NCBI GenBank assembly: GCA_002344005.1
Contig: DDTD01000005.1
Span: 79,997 to 143,996, forward strand
Direction: 5' to 3'
Source: Ignavibacteria bacterium UBA2373
GTDB lineage: Bacteria; Bacteroidota; Ignavibacteria; Kapaibacteriales; UBA961
DNA: 64,000 nucleotides
The position numbers and the translations under genes are program-made. A model generated the notes under the pieces. That model saw only the letters and a list, made by a program, of their open reading frames with translations. It did no database searches and was not told where the DNA came from. How positions within the stretch are numbered: the first letter of the stretch is position 1; each line of letters begins with the position of its first letter. Of this stretch, positions 43,206 to 52,477 are shown in pieces.

Positions 43206-44813
43206 ATGAAAATAGCCAAAATATTCGCTGCTGCATTTGGAATTGGACTTGGTGTGGGTGCAGGATTTCTTGCCGCACCGGTAATTTCCGGTGATAATGT
43301 CTATGAACAAGTAAAAAAATTCAATGATGTACTGAACAGAACAGCCCGCAATTATGTGGAAGATGTTGATTCAAAAAAATTAACCGAAGCTGCCATAAAA
43401 GGGATGTTAAATGAACTTGACCCTCATTCGAGTTATATCTCTGCGGAAGCAATGGAAAAAGTACAAGAGAATTTTCAAGGCAGTTTTGATGGCATAGGTG
43501 TGGAATTTCAGATTGTCTCGGATACCATAACCATAGTTACACCAATTTCGGGTGGACCAAGCGAGGCATTAGGCATTCGAGCGGGCGATAAAATTATTAC
43601 CGTTGACGGCAAATCCGTTGTCGGTATTTCCGAAGAAGAAGTGCCAAAACGACTCAAAGGTCCTAAAGGCACTCAGGTCATACTCGAGATTAAACGAAGC
43701 GGTGAAAAAAAATTATTATCCTATACCATACAACGCGATAAAATTCCTATTTATACTGTGGATGCGGCATATATGGTAAAAAACACAGATATAGGCATTA
43801 TTTCTGTTAATCGTTTTGCGGCAACCACACACAGCGAATTTGTTGAAGCAGCAAAAAAACTTCGCAGCCAAGGTATGAAAAAAATGATTCTTGATTTGCG
43901 CAGCAATCCCGGCGGATATTTAGATCAAGCAATTCAACTTGCCGATGAATTTATCGGTGATGGAAAAAAAGTCGTCTATACTATTGCGCGTCGCAATGAT
44001 GACAGCGAAGAATATTATGCCACATCCGATGGTCAATTTGAACAAATGCCTTTAATTATTCTTATCAATGAAGGTTCTGCTTCCGCAAGTGAAATTGTTT
44101 CGGGTGCTGTCCAAGATTTGGACAGAGGGCTGATTGTTGGCGAAACATCCTTCGGCAAAGGTTTGGTGCAGCAACAATATCCGCTCAATGATGGTTCCGC
44201 TTTCCGATTAACTATTTCGCGTTATTATACACCATCCGGACGTTTAATTCAAAGACCATATTCCGATAAAGAAAAATATTATGCTCTTGAAGGGCGAGAA
44301 GAAGGCGATGAAGGTAATAATATTGCCCATACGGTTGAAAAAACCGATAAAAAAAATCGTCCCGAGTTTAAAACAAAAGCTGGTCGTACTGTCTATGGCG
44401 GCGGCGGCATCACACCCGACTTTATTGTCAAACAAGATACTATCACTTATTTATTAAGGGTAATACGATCAAAAAATATTTTCTGGGAATATGTTGCTCA
44501 ATATTTAGATGGAAAAGGCGGATATATACGCAAGCAATATGCACAAAAATTTGACCTTTTTGAGAAAGAATTTGCCGTACAAGAATCGGTAATGGACGAA
44601 TTTAAGTATTATGCCATCTCGAAAGGCGTTGAATGGAGCGAACGCGACTATGCTCTTGATAAATCATATTGCCAATCTATGATAAAAGCATATATTGCGC
44701 GTTCACTTTTCGGGGCGCAGGCATTTTTCCCTATTGCTTCGAAGGAAGATAAACAAATACAAAAAGCAATAACTCTTTTTCCGGAAGCAGTAAAAATTGC
44801 CCGATTACACTAA
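43206..44813 (+). CDS. S41-family C-terminal processing peptidase (CtpA/Prc-like)
   Basis: The 535-residue periplasmic protease has an N-terminal membrane segment (IFAAAFGIGLGVGAGFLAAPVI), an S41 N-terminal part (GMLNELDPHSSYIS), a PDZ domain at about 85-175 (GIGVEF ... SEALGIRAGDKIITVDGKSV), and the catalytic domain with ILDLRSNPGGYLDQAIQLADEF, the nucleophile serine in NEGSASASEIVSGA (291-297) and K318 in GETSFGKGLVQ. The C-terminal extension of about 150 residues is common in Bacteroidota. These proteases trim or degrade envelope proteins. Confidence 0.95.
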   Translation: MKIAKIFAAAFGIGLGVGAGFLAAPVISGDNVYEQVKKFNDVLNRTARNYVEDVDSKKLTEAAIKGMLNELDPHSSYISAEAMEKVQENFQGSFDGIGVEFQIVSDTITIVTPISGGPSEALGIRAGDKIITVDGKSVVGISEEEVPKRLKGPKGTQVILEIKRSGEKKLLSYTIQRDKIPIYTVDAAYMVKNTDIGIISVNRFAATTHSEFVEAAKKLRSQGMKKMILDLRSNPGGYLDQAIQLADEFIGDGKKVVYTIARRNDDSEEYYATSDGQFEQMPLIILINEGSASASEIVSGAVQDLDRGLIVGETSFGKGLVQQQYPLNDGSAFRLTISRYYTPSGRLIQRPYSDKEKYYALEGREEGDEGNNIAHTVEKTDKKNRPEFKTKAGRTVYGGGGITPDFIVKQDTITYLLRVIRSKNIFWEYVAQYLDGKGGYIRKQYAQKFDLFEKEFAVQESVMDEFKYYAISKGVEWSERDYALDKSYCQSMIKAYIARSLFGAQAFFPIASKEDKQIQKAITLFPEAVKIARLH

Positions 44814-44843
44814 ATTTTTATATACATTCAAGGTTGTTTTTTA

Positions 44844-45644
44844 ATGAAATTACGCAGTATTTTTATTTCTCTGTTCACATGGCTTGCACTTTTCTTTTGC
44901 ACTCTTTTGCCGACACAAGCCCAAAGCACAGTGTTTATGGCGGGAGAAGAATTAGAGTATTCGGTGTCATTTTTAGGTATTCGTTTGGGTACAATTAAAA
45001 TTGTGACAGAAGGTAATCAAACCGTAGGCAATGCGCCGGTGGTGAAGGGCAAAGCATATATAGATTCACATCCCAATATTCCTTTCGTAAGTTTACATGC
45101 GGTTTTTGAATCGTGGATGGCAACATCGGGCACACACTCGCTGCAATTTGTTGCGAATACTCAAGAAGATAAAGAAAGCTGGATGTATGATAAATACACG
45201 TTTGACTATACGGGGAAAATGGTGAAAACGGAAAAATATCTCGATAAACAATTAAAAGAAAAAAAAGTGTTTAACACAGCGAAAAAATGGAATGACGGAT
45301 GCTCTTTGTTTTTCACGGCACGTCATCTATTAAAATCAGGAAAGACATTGCGCATCCCGACTATTGTGAAAGAAGATACGGTATTTACTACCATTGCATA
45401 CAAGGATGCTAAGGTAGAGAATGTGGAAATTGATGCACTTGATTATGAAATTAAAACTGTGCATTTTCAAGGGGAAGCAAATTGGACAGGTGTATATGGC
45501 ATTACAGGCAAATTCGATGGTTGGTTCAGTGATGATGAGGCTCGTGTGCCTATTCGTGCCAAGATGAAATTGTATGTCGGCAATGCGGATATCGAATTAG
45601 TTCGTTGGAAGCGTCCCGGATGGACACCACCGAAGGGATTATAA
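44844..45644 (+). CDS. DUF3108 exported protein
   Basis: The 266-residue protein has a signal peptide (LFTWLALFFCTLLPTQAQ) followed by FMAGEELEYSVSFLGIRLGTIKI, the DUF3108 opening, and closes with VGNADIELVRWKRPGW after FDGWFSDDEARVPIRAKMKL. A second protein of the same length and pattern is at 54883-55683. The family forms a periplasmic beta structure of unknown function. It lies between the S41 protease and a terminator, so it is probably co-transcribed with the protease. Confidence 0.87.
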   Translation: MKLRSIFISLFTWLALFFCTLLPTQAQSTVFMAGEELEYSVSFLGIRLGTIKIVTEGNQTVGNAPVVKGKAYIDSHPNIPFVSLHAVFESWMATSGTHSLQFVANTQEDKESWMYDKYTFDYTGKMVKTEKYLDKQLKEKKVFNTAKKWNDGCSLFFTARHLLKSGKTLRIPTIVKEDTVFTTIAYKDAKVENVEIDALDYEIKTVHFQGEANWTGVYGITGKFDGWFSDDEARVPIRAKMKLYVGNADIELVRWKRPGWTPPKGL

Positions 45645-45665
45645 GTATTACAATCATAATTTTTC

Positions 45666-45707
45666 AAAAATACTCGCTATTTTTATGATATGGCGAGTAT
45701 TTTTTTT
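45666..45707 (+). terminator. Rho-independent terminator before obg
   Basis: AAAAATACTCGC and GCGAGTATTTTT form a 12-base stem with a 15-base loop, followed by three further T. It separates the S41/DUF3108 unit from obg. Confidence 0.85.
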
Positions 45708-45727
45708 ACGATAAGAAGGAACAATAT

Positions 45728-46714
45728 ATGAAGTTTATTGATGTAGCAACAATTTCAGTACAATCCGGTAAGGGAGGCAAAGGTCATGTGAGTTTTCGTC
45801 GCGAAAAATATGTACCGCTTGGAGGTCCTGACGGCGGTAATGGCGGTAAAGGCGGCGATGTTATTTTCCGTGGAGATATACATATTAATACTTTGCTCGA
45901 TTTTCGCTTTCAACGCAATTTTACTGCTGAAGACGGTCGTCCCGGCGACAAAAGCCGCTGCACCGGTCGTGATGGGAAAGATATGATAATTCGTGTGCCG
46001 ATGGGTACTGAAATACATAATGCTGAAACACACGAATTAATTGCAGATATTACACCTGAGAACCCCGAATATTGCATTGCACGCGGAGGCAAAGGCGGAA
46101 GGGGAAATTGGGAGTTCCGTTCATCAATAAATCAGGCACCGCGTAATTCAGACCCCGGAATGCCCGGAGAAAGTTGTTCGGTCACACTTGAGTTAAAAGT
46201 GCTCGCCGATATTGGTATAGTCGGTTTCCCCAATGCCGGAAAATCTACATTAATTTCAGTAATTTCGGCGGCAAAACCAAAAATTGCAGATTATCCCTTT
46301 ACAACATTAGTGCCCAATCTTGGTATGGTACGGCTCGGCGATATGATGTCTTTTACTGTTGCGGATATTCCCGGACTCATAGAAGGAGCGCATGAAGGTA
46401 AAGGCTTGGGAATTCAATTTTTACGACATGTAGAAAGAACAAAAGTTCTTGTGTTTCTACTGGATGCACAATCGGAAAACCCTAAAAAAGATTATGAAAT
46501 TTTATGTAAAGAATTAGAATTGTATAATACTGATTTAGCACATAAAAAAAGAATTATTTGTATAAGTAAATCCGATACATTGGATGATGAGAAACGCAAA
46601 GCAATAGAAAAAATCCGCATCGCACGCAAAAAACCCGTGATTATTTCATCTGTCGCAGGGGAAAATATTACCGCTTTACAGTGGATGATGTGGGAAGGAT
46701 TGCAAGATTCATAA
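45728..46714 (+). CDS. obg: Obg/CgtA-family GTPase
   Basis: Obg GTPases act in 50S ribosome assembly and stress control. The 328-residue protein has the glycine-rich Obg fold first (MKFIDVATISVQSGKGGKGHVSFRREKYVPLGGPDGGNGGKGG), then G1 GFPNAGKST, switch region DYPFTTLVPNLG, G3 DIPGLIEGAHEGKGLG, and G4 SKSD. It lacks the optional C-terminal OCT domain, as in many Bacteroidota. AAGGAA stands 9 bases before the ATG. The next gene starts 1 base after its stop. Confidence 0.97.
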   Translation: MKFIDVATISVQSGKGGKGHVSFRREKYVPLGGPDGGNGGKGGDVIFRGDIHINTLLDFRFQRNFTAEDGRPGDKSRCTGRDGKDMIIRVPMGTEIHNAETHELIADITPENPEYCIARGGKGGRGNWEFRSSINQAPRNSDPGMPGESCSVTLELKVLADIGIVGFPNAGKSTLISVISAAKPKIADYPFTTLVPNLGMVRLGDMMSFTVADIPGLIEGAHEGKGLGIQFLRHVERTKVLVFLLDAQSENPKKDYEILCKELELYNTDLAHKKRIICISKSDTLDDEKRKAIEKIRIARKKPVIISSVAGENITALQWMMWEGLQDS

Positions 46715-46715
46715 T

Positions 46716-46949
46716 ATGGAAATAACTATCGAAGAGAAAATACAGAATATTATTCAAAATTCCATCGCTGATTATATACATAGTCATGGTGGTGAATTGA
46801 TATTTCATTCTTTTCATGATGGTATTGTGTCTATAAGTATGAAAGGTGCATGTGTTGGCTGTTCGGCTCAAGATATTACTTTACGTTTTGGGCTTGAGCG
46901 TACATTACGAAGAGCAATTCCCGAAGTAAAAAAAGTTGTAATAAAATAA
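46716..46949 (+). CDS. NifU-like C-terminal domain protein (Fe-S scaffold)
   Basis: The 77-residue protein is a free NifU C-terminal domain: DYIHSHGGELIFHSFHDGIVSISMKGACVGCSAQDITLRFGLERTLRRAIPEV, with the cluster-binding CxxC in GACVGCSAQ. Such proteins carry Fe-S clusters to client proteins. It follows obg by 1 base, so both are probably translated from one message. Confidence 0.92.
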   Translation: MEITIEEKIQNIIQNSIADYIHSHGGELIFHSFHDGIVSISMKGACVGCSAQDITLRFGLERTLRRAIPEVKKVVIK

Positions 46950-47540
46950 CAAACGATAATACACTTGTCTAAAGAGCGTGTAAGAGATAATAGCATATTG
47001 TAAATACCAAAAGTATGATGATAGATTTTTTTTATATCTGTTGATAAATATTCTAAACAGTTAATCCATACATATAATTGTGCATTGACATCATGTTGTG
47101 AACAGATTCTGTTGTACTTTGGCTAAAGTCATGTCAGAAAGTTATTCTATGAATGTAAGTTATTGTGAATACACTAATACTCCATCTTTCGTCTTTTATT
47201 GAGACAAATTTATCTCTACAGAAAATCAATGCATTGTGTTGTAATAGAGTCCATTTTTTTGTATCGGGTTTTTCTTTTGTGAATATATGTTTATACTTTT
47301 ATCCTTAGGAGTGTTGAATATTTGTAGAAAAAGTATGTAGAAGACTATCAATTGTATGTATGCTTTTTCATGCTTTACTATTTTTACTTTATTGGATTCG
47401 ATACAATATATTTTTCTTTCTGATATTCTTGAGATTTATCACTTTTTTGTATCAGACACCGTTACTTTACCCACACACAATCGTCTAAAACGATTATTCG
47501 TCTTGGCGATAGTTTTTTGAACATAATTATAGTGAAATCT
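46950..47540. other. 591-base gene-free region
   Basis: This strongly AT-rich stretch has no frame with coding character, no tRNA or rRNA and no good terminator that I can see. It ends with the likely promoter of the TcdA gene. A decayed gene or an unrecognised non-coding RNA cannot be excluded. Confidence 0.4.
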
Positions 47541-48329
47541 ATGGCAGTGCAACAATGGGAAGGGCGCACTTCACTTCTTGTCGGTGAAGAAAATATCGAA
47601 CAATTGCATAAATCACATGTACTTATCGTCGGGCTTGGCGGTGTTGGTTCTTATGCTGCCGAAGCTATATGTCGTGCCGGCATAGGCAATATAACTATTG
47701 TGGACGGTGATAAAGTAGAAGCCAGCAATCGCAATAGGCAATTACCTGCGCTTTCCTCTACCGAAGGGCAATGGAAGGTAGATATTATGGCTGCCCGATT
47801 GCGCGATATTAATCCGGATGTAAATTTGACTGTCCATAAAGTATTTGTTAAAGATGATGTTGCCGATGATATTCTTGCTACGCCTTTCGATTATGTCATG
47901 GATTGTATAGATACGCTCGCTCCCAAGGTGCATCTGATTCGTAAAGCACGAGAACGCGGCTATCCTGTGGTTTCATCCTTGGGTGCAGCGGGAAGAATCA
48001 GACCCGAACTTATTCGTATTGAAGATATTTCAACTTCCCATAACTGCAATTTAGCATTTTATGTACGTAAAAAGCTCCGCCGTCATGGTATAGAAAGTAA
48101 TGTGACGGTGGTGTATTCTCCTGAGACTATTGATAAAGAGGGAGTACGATTAACAGATACACTGCAAAATAAGCGCTCCTTTTTGGGAACTATCTCTTTT
48201 ATACCCGCCTCTTTTGGTTTATTTTGTGCTTCGGTTGTTATTCGTACTTTACTTGGCACAATGGATCCATTACCAATCAAAAAGAAAAAACGCCGGTCTT
48301 TTAAAAAACATTTGCCCCCACAGGAATAA
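47541..48329 (+). CDS. tcdA: tRNA threonylcarbamoyladenosine dehydratase TcdA-like (YgdL)
   Basis: TcdA is an E1-like enzyme that uses ATP to cyclise t6A37 of tRNA. The 262-residue protein has a nucleotide-binding site VLIVGLGGVGSYAAEAICRAGIG, IVDGDKVEASNRNRQLPA, DINPDVNLT, DYVMDCIDTLAPKVHLI and a C-terminal SFLGTISFIPASFGLFCASVVIRTLLG, all of the YgdL/CsdL subfamily. The ATG at 47541 (MAVQQWEGRT) is preferred to upstream TTG 47517, since the usual proteins start close to the R-T-x-L-L-x-G segment. Confidence 0.92.
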   Translation: MAVQQWEGRTSLLVGEENIEQLHKSHVLIVGLGGVGSYAAEAICRAGIGNITIVDGDKVEASNRNRQLPALSSTEGQWKVDIMAARLRDINPDVNLTVHKVFVKDDVADDILATPFDYVMDCIDTLAPKVHLIRKARERGYPVVSSLGAAGRIRPELIRIEDISTSHNCNLAFYVRKKLRRHGIESNVTVVYSPETIDKEGVRLTDTLQNKRSFLGTISFIPASFGLFCASVVIRTLLGTMDPLPIKKKKRRSFKKHLPPQE

Positions 48330-48482
48330 GTTGCTACTCGCAAAGTTTATTCTATAACACAATGAACGATAAACAGGAATGATACTATTCTCATTGCGAA
48401 GCCGTCACAGGGTCTTCGCTTAAGTAAAGGGGCTGTACGAGCGCGCGCATTGAGTTAAAGAATACAAGAGAACAAAGCATTC

Positions 48483-49790
48483 ATGGTATATCAAGAAAAC
48501 GAACTGACACAAAAAAGAATTTTACAATTTTGGGCTCCTCTGGCAGCTACATGGCTTATGATGGCGCTGGAGGGTCCCATTCTTACAAGTTTTATTGCAC
48601 GTTTAGCGGACTCAACATTAAATCTTGCTGCCTATGGTGTGGCACATCCTCTTGCCATGCTTATAGAATCGCCTATCATTATGATGTTAAGTGCTTCGAT
48701 TGCTTTGGTGAAGGATGCAGAATCTCTCAAAAAACTCCAACGTTTTTCCTTAATACTTAATGCCTGTGTCACAGCCGGAATGGCATTGATTATTGTGCCG
48801 CCAATATTTTATTTTCTTGCCAATAACATTCTTTTTTTACCACCCGAAATTGCATGGCGTGCGCATATTGCCATGATGATATTATTGCCGTGGCCCGCCG
48901 CCATAGGTTTTAGGCGATTTTATCAAGGTATATTAATTAGTAATGGCTATACAAAAAGAGTGGCGATAGGAACAATGGCGCGATTATTTTCTATGTTATT
49001 ATCCGCTTTTGTTTTAAGCACAATGAAAGTAGAAGGCGTTATTGTTGGTGCGGCTGGTTTATCGGCGGGTGTGGTATTTGAGGCATTATGGACACGGTAT
49101 GTTGCACAAAAAATTATTCGTAAAGTAAAAAATACTCATACGGACTATGGCGCAACATTAACACGTCAACGTATTGTATCTTTTTATTATCCTTTAGCTC
49201 TCACATCATTTATCAGCATGGGAGTGTCTCCGATATTAACATTTTTTATTGGACATAGTCGTATGCCGATAGAATCATGGGCTGTATTTCCCGTTGTAGA
49301 TTCTTTTGTCTTTTTATTCCGCAGTTTTGGTTTTGCATACCAAGAAGTGGGTATGGCATTATTGGGCGAAAGACATAAAAATCATCGTGCTTTATGGAAA
49401 TTTGGTTCTATGATGGCATTAATAACTACATCTGTTTTGGGGATTATTGCCTTTTCTCCTTTTGGCTCTATAGTTCTTGAAAAATTATATGGCTTGCAAC
49501 CGGCATTAGCTGATTTTGCTTTAACGCCTATGCGTATTTTGGTATTATTGCCTGCATTGTCGGTGTATTTTTCTATGTTACGCTCGGTGATTATTAATGC
49601 ACATCGTAATACTATTGTGACAGTCTCCACCGTTATTGAGGTCGGTATTATCGGTGGACTCATGGCAATATTGGTATGGGGTTTTCATCCTGTGGGCGCA
49701 GTGGCGGCGGCACTTTCTTTATTAACGGCACGCATTGCTGCCAATATATATTTGGTAAAATATTATAAATCTATACTTGCCGAAGCGTAA
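48483..49790 (+). CDS. MATE/MOP-superfamily transporter resembling ANKH
   Basis: The 435-residue membrane protein has about 12 helices. Its opening (ILQFWAPLAATWLMMALEGPILTSFIARL) followed by NLAAYGVAHPLAMLIESPIIMMLSASIALVKD resembles the progressive-ankylosis (ANK/ANKH) family as well as distant MATE proteins. ANKH in animals exports pyrophosphate, ATP or citrate; the bacterial members are not characterised, as far as I know. It appears to be a single-gene unit. Confidence 0.7.
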   Translation: MVYQENELTQKRILQFWAPLAATWLMMALEGPILTSFIARLADSTLNLAAYGVAHPLAMLIESPIIMMLSASIALVKDAESLKKLQRFSLILNACVTAGMALIIVPPIFYFLANNILFLPPEIAWRAHIAMMILLPWPAAIGFRRFYQGILISNGYTKRVAIGTMARLFSMLLSAFVLSTMKVEGVIVGAAGLSAGVVFEALWTRYVAQKIIRKVKNTHTDYGATLTRQRIVSFYYPLALTSFISMGVSPILTFFIGHSRMPIESWAVFPVVDSFVFLFRSFGFAYQEVGMALLGERHKNHRALWKFGSMMALITTSVLGIIAFSPFGSIVLEKLYGLQPALADFALTPMRILVLLPALSVYFSMLRSVIINAHRNTIVTVSTVIEVGIIGGLMAILVWGFHPVGAVAAALSLLTARIAANIYLVKYYKSILAEA

Positions 49791-49805
49791 AAAGGGGGAA
49801 GCCGT

Positions 49806-50252
49806 TTACTCATATTTAATCATTCCGATATGGGGAATGCCGTCTTCAAGATATATTTCAGATACTGCGGTAAAACCTAATTCCGTATAAAATTTCCGTA
49901 AATATTCTTGTGCCGATATATGGATAGGAATAGTACCGTACAGATGATAAAGCAAGGTTATTGCATATTTCATTAACTCTTTTCCAATGGAAAGCCCTCT
50001 GTATTCTTTATGGACTGCAACTCTGCCTATTGCCGGTTCTGAATAGACCACATTCGGTGCTAAAATTCTGCAATATGCAATAATTGTTGTATCATCATAA
50101 ACTATCACATGAAAAGCTTGTTTGTCAAAACCATCCGCATCTAAATAAGGACAGTTCTGTTCAACAACAAAAATATTTTCGCGAAATGAAAGTACATCAT
50201 AACACTCATTTGTTGTTAATTCTGAAAAATGTTTATGTGTAATATGTATCAT
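49806..50252 (-). CDS. ElaA-like GNAT acetyltransferase
   Basis: The 148-residue protein has the ElaA pattern: YDVLSFRENIFVVEQNCPYLDADGFDKQAFHVIVYDD, then IGRVAVHKEYRGLSIGKELMKYAI (acetyl-CoA-binding motif A with RGLSIGKEL) and the C-terminal FYTELGFTAVSEIYLEDGIPHIGM. The substrate is not known. It ends the MoxR/DUF58 operon and overlaps the DUF58 stop by 1 base. Confidence 0.88.
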   Translation of the reverse strand: MIHITHKHFSELTTNECYDVLSFRENIFVVEQNCPYLDADGFDKQAFHVIVYDDTTIIAYCRILAPNVVYSEPAIGRVAVHKEYRGLSIGKELMKYAITLLYHLYGTIPIHISAQEYLRKFYTELGFTAVSEIYLEDGIPHIGMIKYE

Positions 50253-51586
50253 TAGAGTAAACGTCGTGCTTTAATTTCAATATATTTATTAAGGATGTCA
50301 ATAGTCAAATTTTGAGGTGACGTAAGCACGGGTTGAATACCGTAACGTTCAAGCTCTTTGACTATAAGTTTTTTTTCAAAAGCAAATTTTTCCGCAATAG
50401 CTTTATGATATACTTCCTCTACATTATCCGGTGAAGAATGAAGCAATGCGCGTAATTCGGTATTTTCAAAAAACACGATGACCAAAAGATGTCTGCGTGC
50501 AATGGATTGTAATGCGTGAATATTCCTTTGCAATCCCGACAATGTCTCCATATTCGTAAATATAATAATTAGACTTCTTTGTTTTGCATAAGCATTGATG
50601 GAAGCAAAAAGGCGTTCAAAATCAGATTCCATAAAGTTCGATTTTTCGGCATAGAGAGCTTCTTGAATTTTGAACATTTGTTTTGTGTTTCTGTCGGGAG
50701 GAAGAATAGTTGCCACTTTATGAGAAAAAGTCATAAGCCCTGCTTTATCTTGTTTTTGTATGGCAATATTTGCAAGAACAAGTGTTGCATTAATAGCATA
50801 ATCCACTAAAGTCATGCCCTCGAAAGGCATTTTCATAGTGCGCCCTTTATCAATAATACAGAATACTTGCTGAGATTTTTCATCGGTATAATGATTAACC
50901 ATCAAATCATTGGAGCGAGCGGATGCTTTCCAGTTAATTGTCCTATAATCGTCGCCGAGAACATAAGGGCGAATATGTTCAAATTCCATCGAATGACCAA
51001 GTTTACGAATGCGTTTTATTCCTATTTCTGTCAGACGATGCGAATGTGCCATTAATTCATAGTGACGCATTTGTAAATACGATGGATATACACGCACACT
51101 TTTATTTTCATCGAAACGATAGCGTTTTTGAATAAGTCCTATGGTGCCGCGGACAAAAACAAGTACTGCACCAAAACTATATTCACCTCTTTTGACGGGT
51201 CGTAATGTATAATGCAAACGCTTATGTTCTGCGGATTGCAATGTCATCTCATGAGAAGAATCACGATATTGGAATTGAAAAGGTACTTCGTCAATAACCG
51301 TGCATCTGACAGTAAATGGATAAAAATTATCAATTGTTATGTATATATCATTGCTATCACCATTGGATAATGTGTCGCCGAGTATGCGATGAGCGCGTAT
51401 TCCTTTGGTGTTACCGAAAAGAATCCATATATCCAAGAAGAAAAGTGTGATAAATGAATAGAGTACTATTGTTGCGGCAGTAAGTATAATAGGGAATGCA
51501 AATGCTATGGAATACAGCACAATAATACAGCATAATCCAATAAAAAAACGAGGACTAAGATACAGCGATCGAAAAAAAGAACCCAT
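50252..51586 (-). CDS. DUF58 protein, MoxR-associated
   Basis: The 444-residue protein has two membrane helices at the N-terminus, a middle beta domain, and the DUF58 signature LGHSMEFEHIRPYVLGDDYRTINWKASARSNDLMVNHYTDEKSQQVFCIIDKGRTM, followed by a VWA-like fold. DUF58 proteins nearly always go with MoxR AAA+ ATPases, here encoded three genes upstream. Together they probably act on protein maturation or envelope assembly; the client is unknown. Confidence 0.9.
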   Translation of the reverse strand: MGSFFRSLYLSPRFFIGLCCIIVLYSIAFAFPIILTAATIVLYSFITLFFLDIWILFGNTKGIRAHRILGDTLSNGDSNDIYITIDNFYPFTVRCTVIDEVPFQFQYRDSSHEMTLQSAEHKRLHYTLRPVKRGEYSFGAVLVFVRGTIGLIQKRYRFDENKSVRVYPSYLQMRHYELMAHSHRLTEIGIKRIRKLGHSMEFEHIRPYVLGDDYRTINWKASARSNDLMVNHYTDEKSQQVFCIIDKGRTMKMPFEGMTLVDYAINATLVLANIAIQKQDKAGLMTFSHKVATILPPDRNTKQMFKIQEALYAEKSNFMESDFERLFASINAYAKQRSLIIIFTNMETLSGLQRNIHALQSIARRHLLVIVFFENTELRALLHSSPDNVEEVYHKAIAEKFAFEKKLIVKELERYGIQPVLTSPQNLTIDILNKYIEIKARRLL

Positions 51587-51609
51587 TGTACTCTTTTATG
51601 TTGTAAGGA

Positions 51610-52077
51610 TTAAAGAATAGTGACACTTGTAGCGACAAAGGAAAATTCCTTTTGATCACCTTTTATATTTTCTTTTTCTTGTGCACTTGCACCGCCATCT
51701 TCGGCATATTGTCGCGCTGCGGCTTCCGATACAATGATTTCTTTCATTATCCCTTCTGCAATAATTTTTTTGCCACTACAATTTTTAGGGACAATAACAC
51801 TGTTACTACTAAATATCAAGCGTGCTGAATTTCTTCCATCACTGATAATCATCCAACAACCTTTTCTTTTACAGACACTCTGTACTATTGCTTTTAATCG
51901 TACTGTTTTCCCATGATTTTCTTTTTGCAGTGCTTTTGCCAAAGTTAATGGTATTATATCGCTCATAACGGGTTGTGCTCCATAGATTTGTGCCCCCGAT
52001 AATTTCTCTGCCTCGACTTTTGAATATATACCGATACAACCTAAAAAGATACTTATCGTAATAAACCATAGTTTCAT
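51610..52077 (-). CDS. DUF4920 exported protein
   Basis: The start is taken at the ATG at 52077 (MKLWFITISIFLGCIGIYSKVEA), which overlaps the crcB stop by 4 bases. The 155-residue product has a signal peptide, then GAQIYGAQ, KTVRLKAIVQSVCKRKGCWMIISDG, the DUF4920 hallmark with VCxxKGCWM, and a late acidic tail. The two cysteines of that motif suggest a metal or redox role, which is a guess. It belongs to the MoxR operon by position. Confidence 0.83.
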   Translation of the reverse strand: MKLWFITISIFLGCIGIYSKVEAEKLSGAQIYGAQPVMSDIIPLTLAKALQKENHGKTVRLKAIVQSVCKRKGCWMIISDGRNSARLIFSSNSVIVPKNCSGKKIIAEGIMKEIIVSEAAARQYAEDGGASAQEKENIKGDQKEFSFVATSVTIL

Positions 52078-52472
52078 GACTGAACCCCTGTCCATTGAAG
52101 AAAAAAGCGTACACAGAGCATACCAATATAGAGAAAAATATATCCTGCAATAATACTTGTACTTGCATAGATGATTGTCATCAATACCGATAATCTTTGT
52201 GTGATAATACAATCGAGAATGAATGTTGAAAATGTTGTAAAACCACCACAGAATCCCGTTGCGAGAAAAAGGTAGTTTTGAGAAGAAAGAGATGACTGTT
52301 TATATAATTCAGTAAAAACACCAATAAGCAAACATCCGATACTATTCACTGCAAATGTGGCTAAAGGAAAACCATGAACAGGTATTTCTTGAATTATATA
52401 TCCAGCCCCATATCGTGCAATAGATCCAAAAAATCCTCCTATGCCTACAAGTATAACCGACAGAATATTCAT
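52074..52472 (-). CDS. crcB: CrcB/Fluc fluoride channel
   Basis: CrcB proteins are small dimeric channels that release fluoride. The 132-residue protein has four helices and the family motifs GGFFGSIARYGAGY, FAVNSIGCLLIG and GFCGGFTTFSTF. It lies inside the MoxR operon, 5 bases after the ATPase gene, and no fluoride riboswitch can be placed directly before it. Confidence 0.95.
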   Translation of the reverse strand: MNILSVILVGIGGFFGSIARYGAGYIIQEIPVHGFPLATFAVNSIGCLLIGVFTELYKQSSLSSQNYLFLATGFCGGFTTFSTFILDCIITQRLSVLMTIIYASTSIIAGYIFLYIGMLCVRFFLQWTGVQS

Positions 52473-52477
52473 AAGGA

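Noticed and set aside
48330..48482. Possible tRNA or other structured RNA in the gap before the ANKH-like gene.
   Set aside because: No cloverleaf or known RNA signature could be found; only a short GC-rich patch is present.
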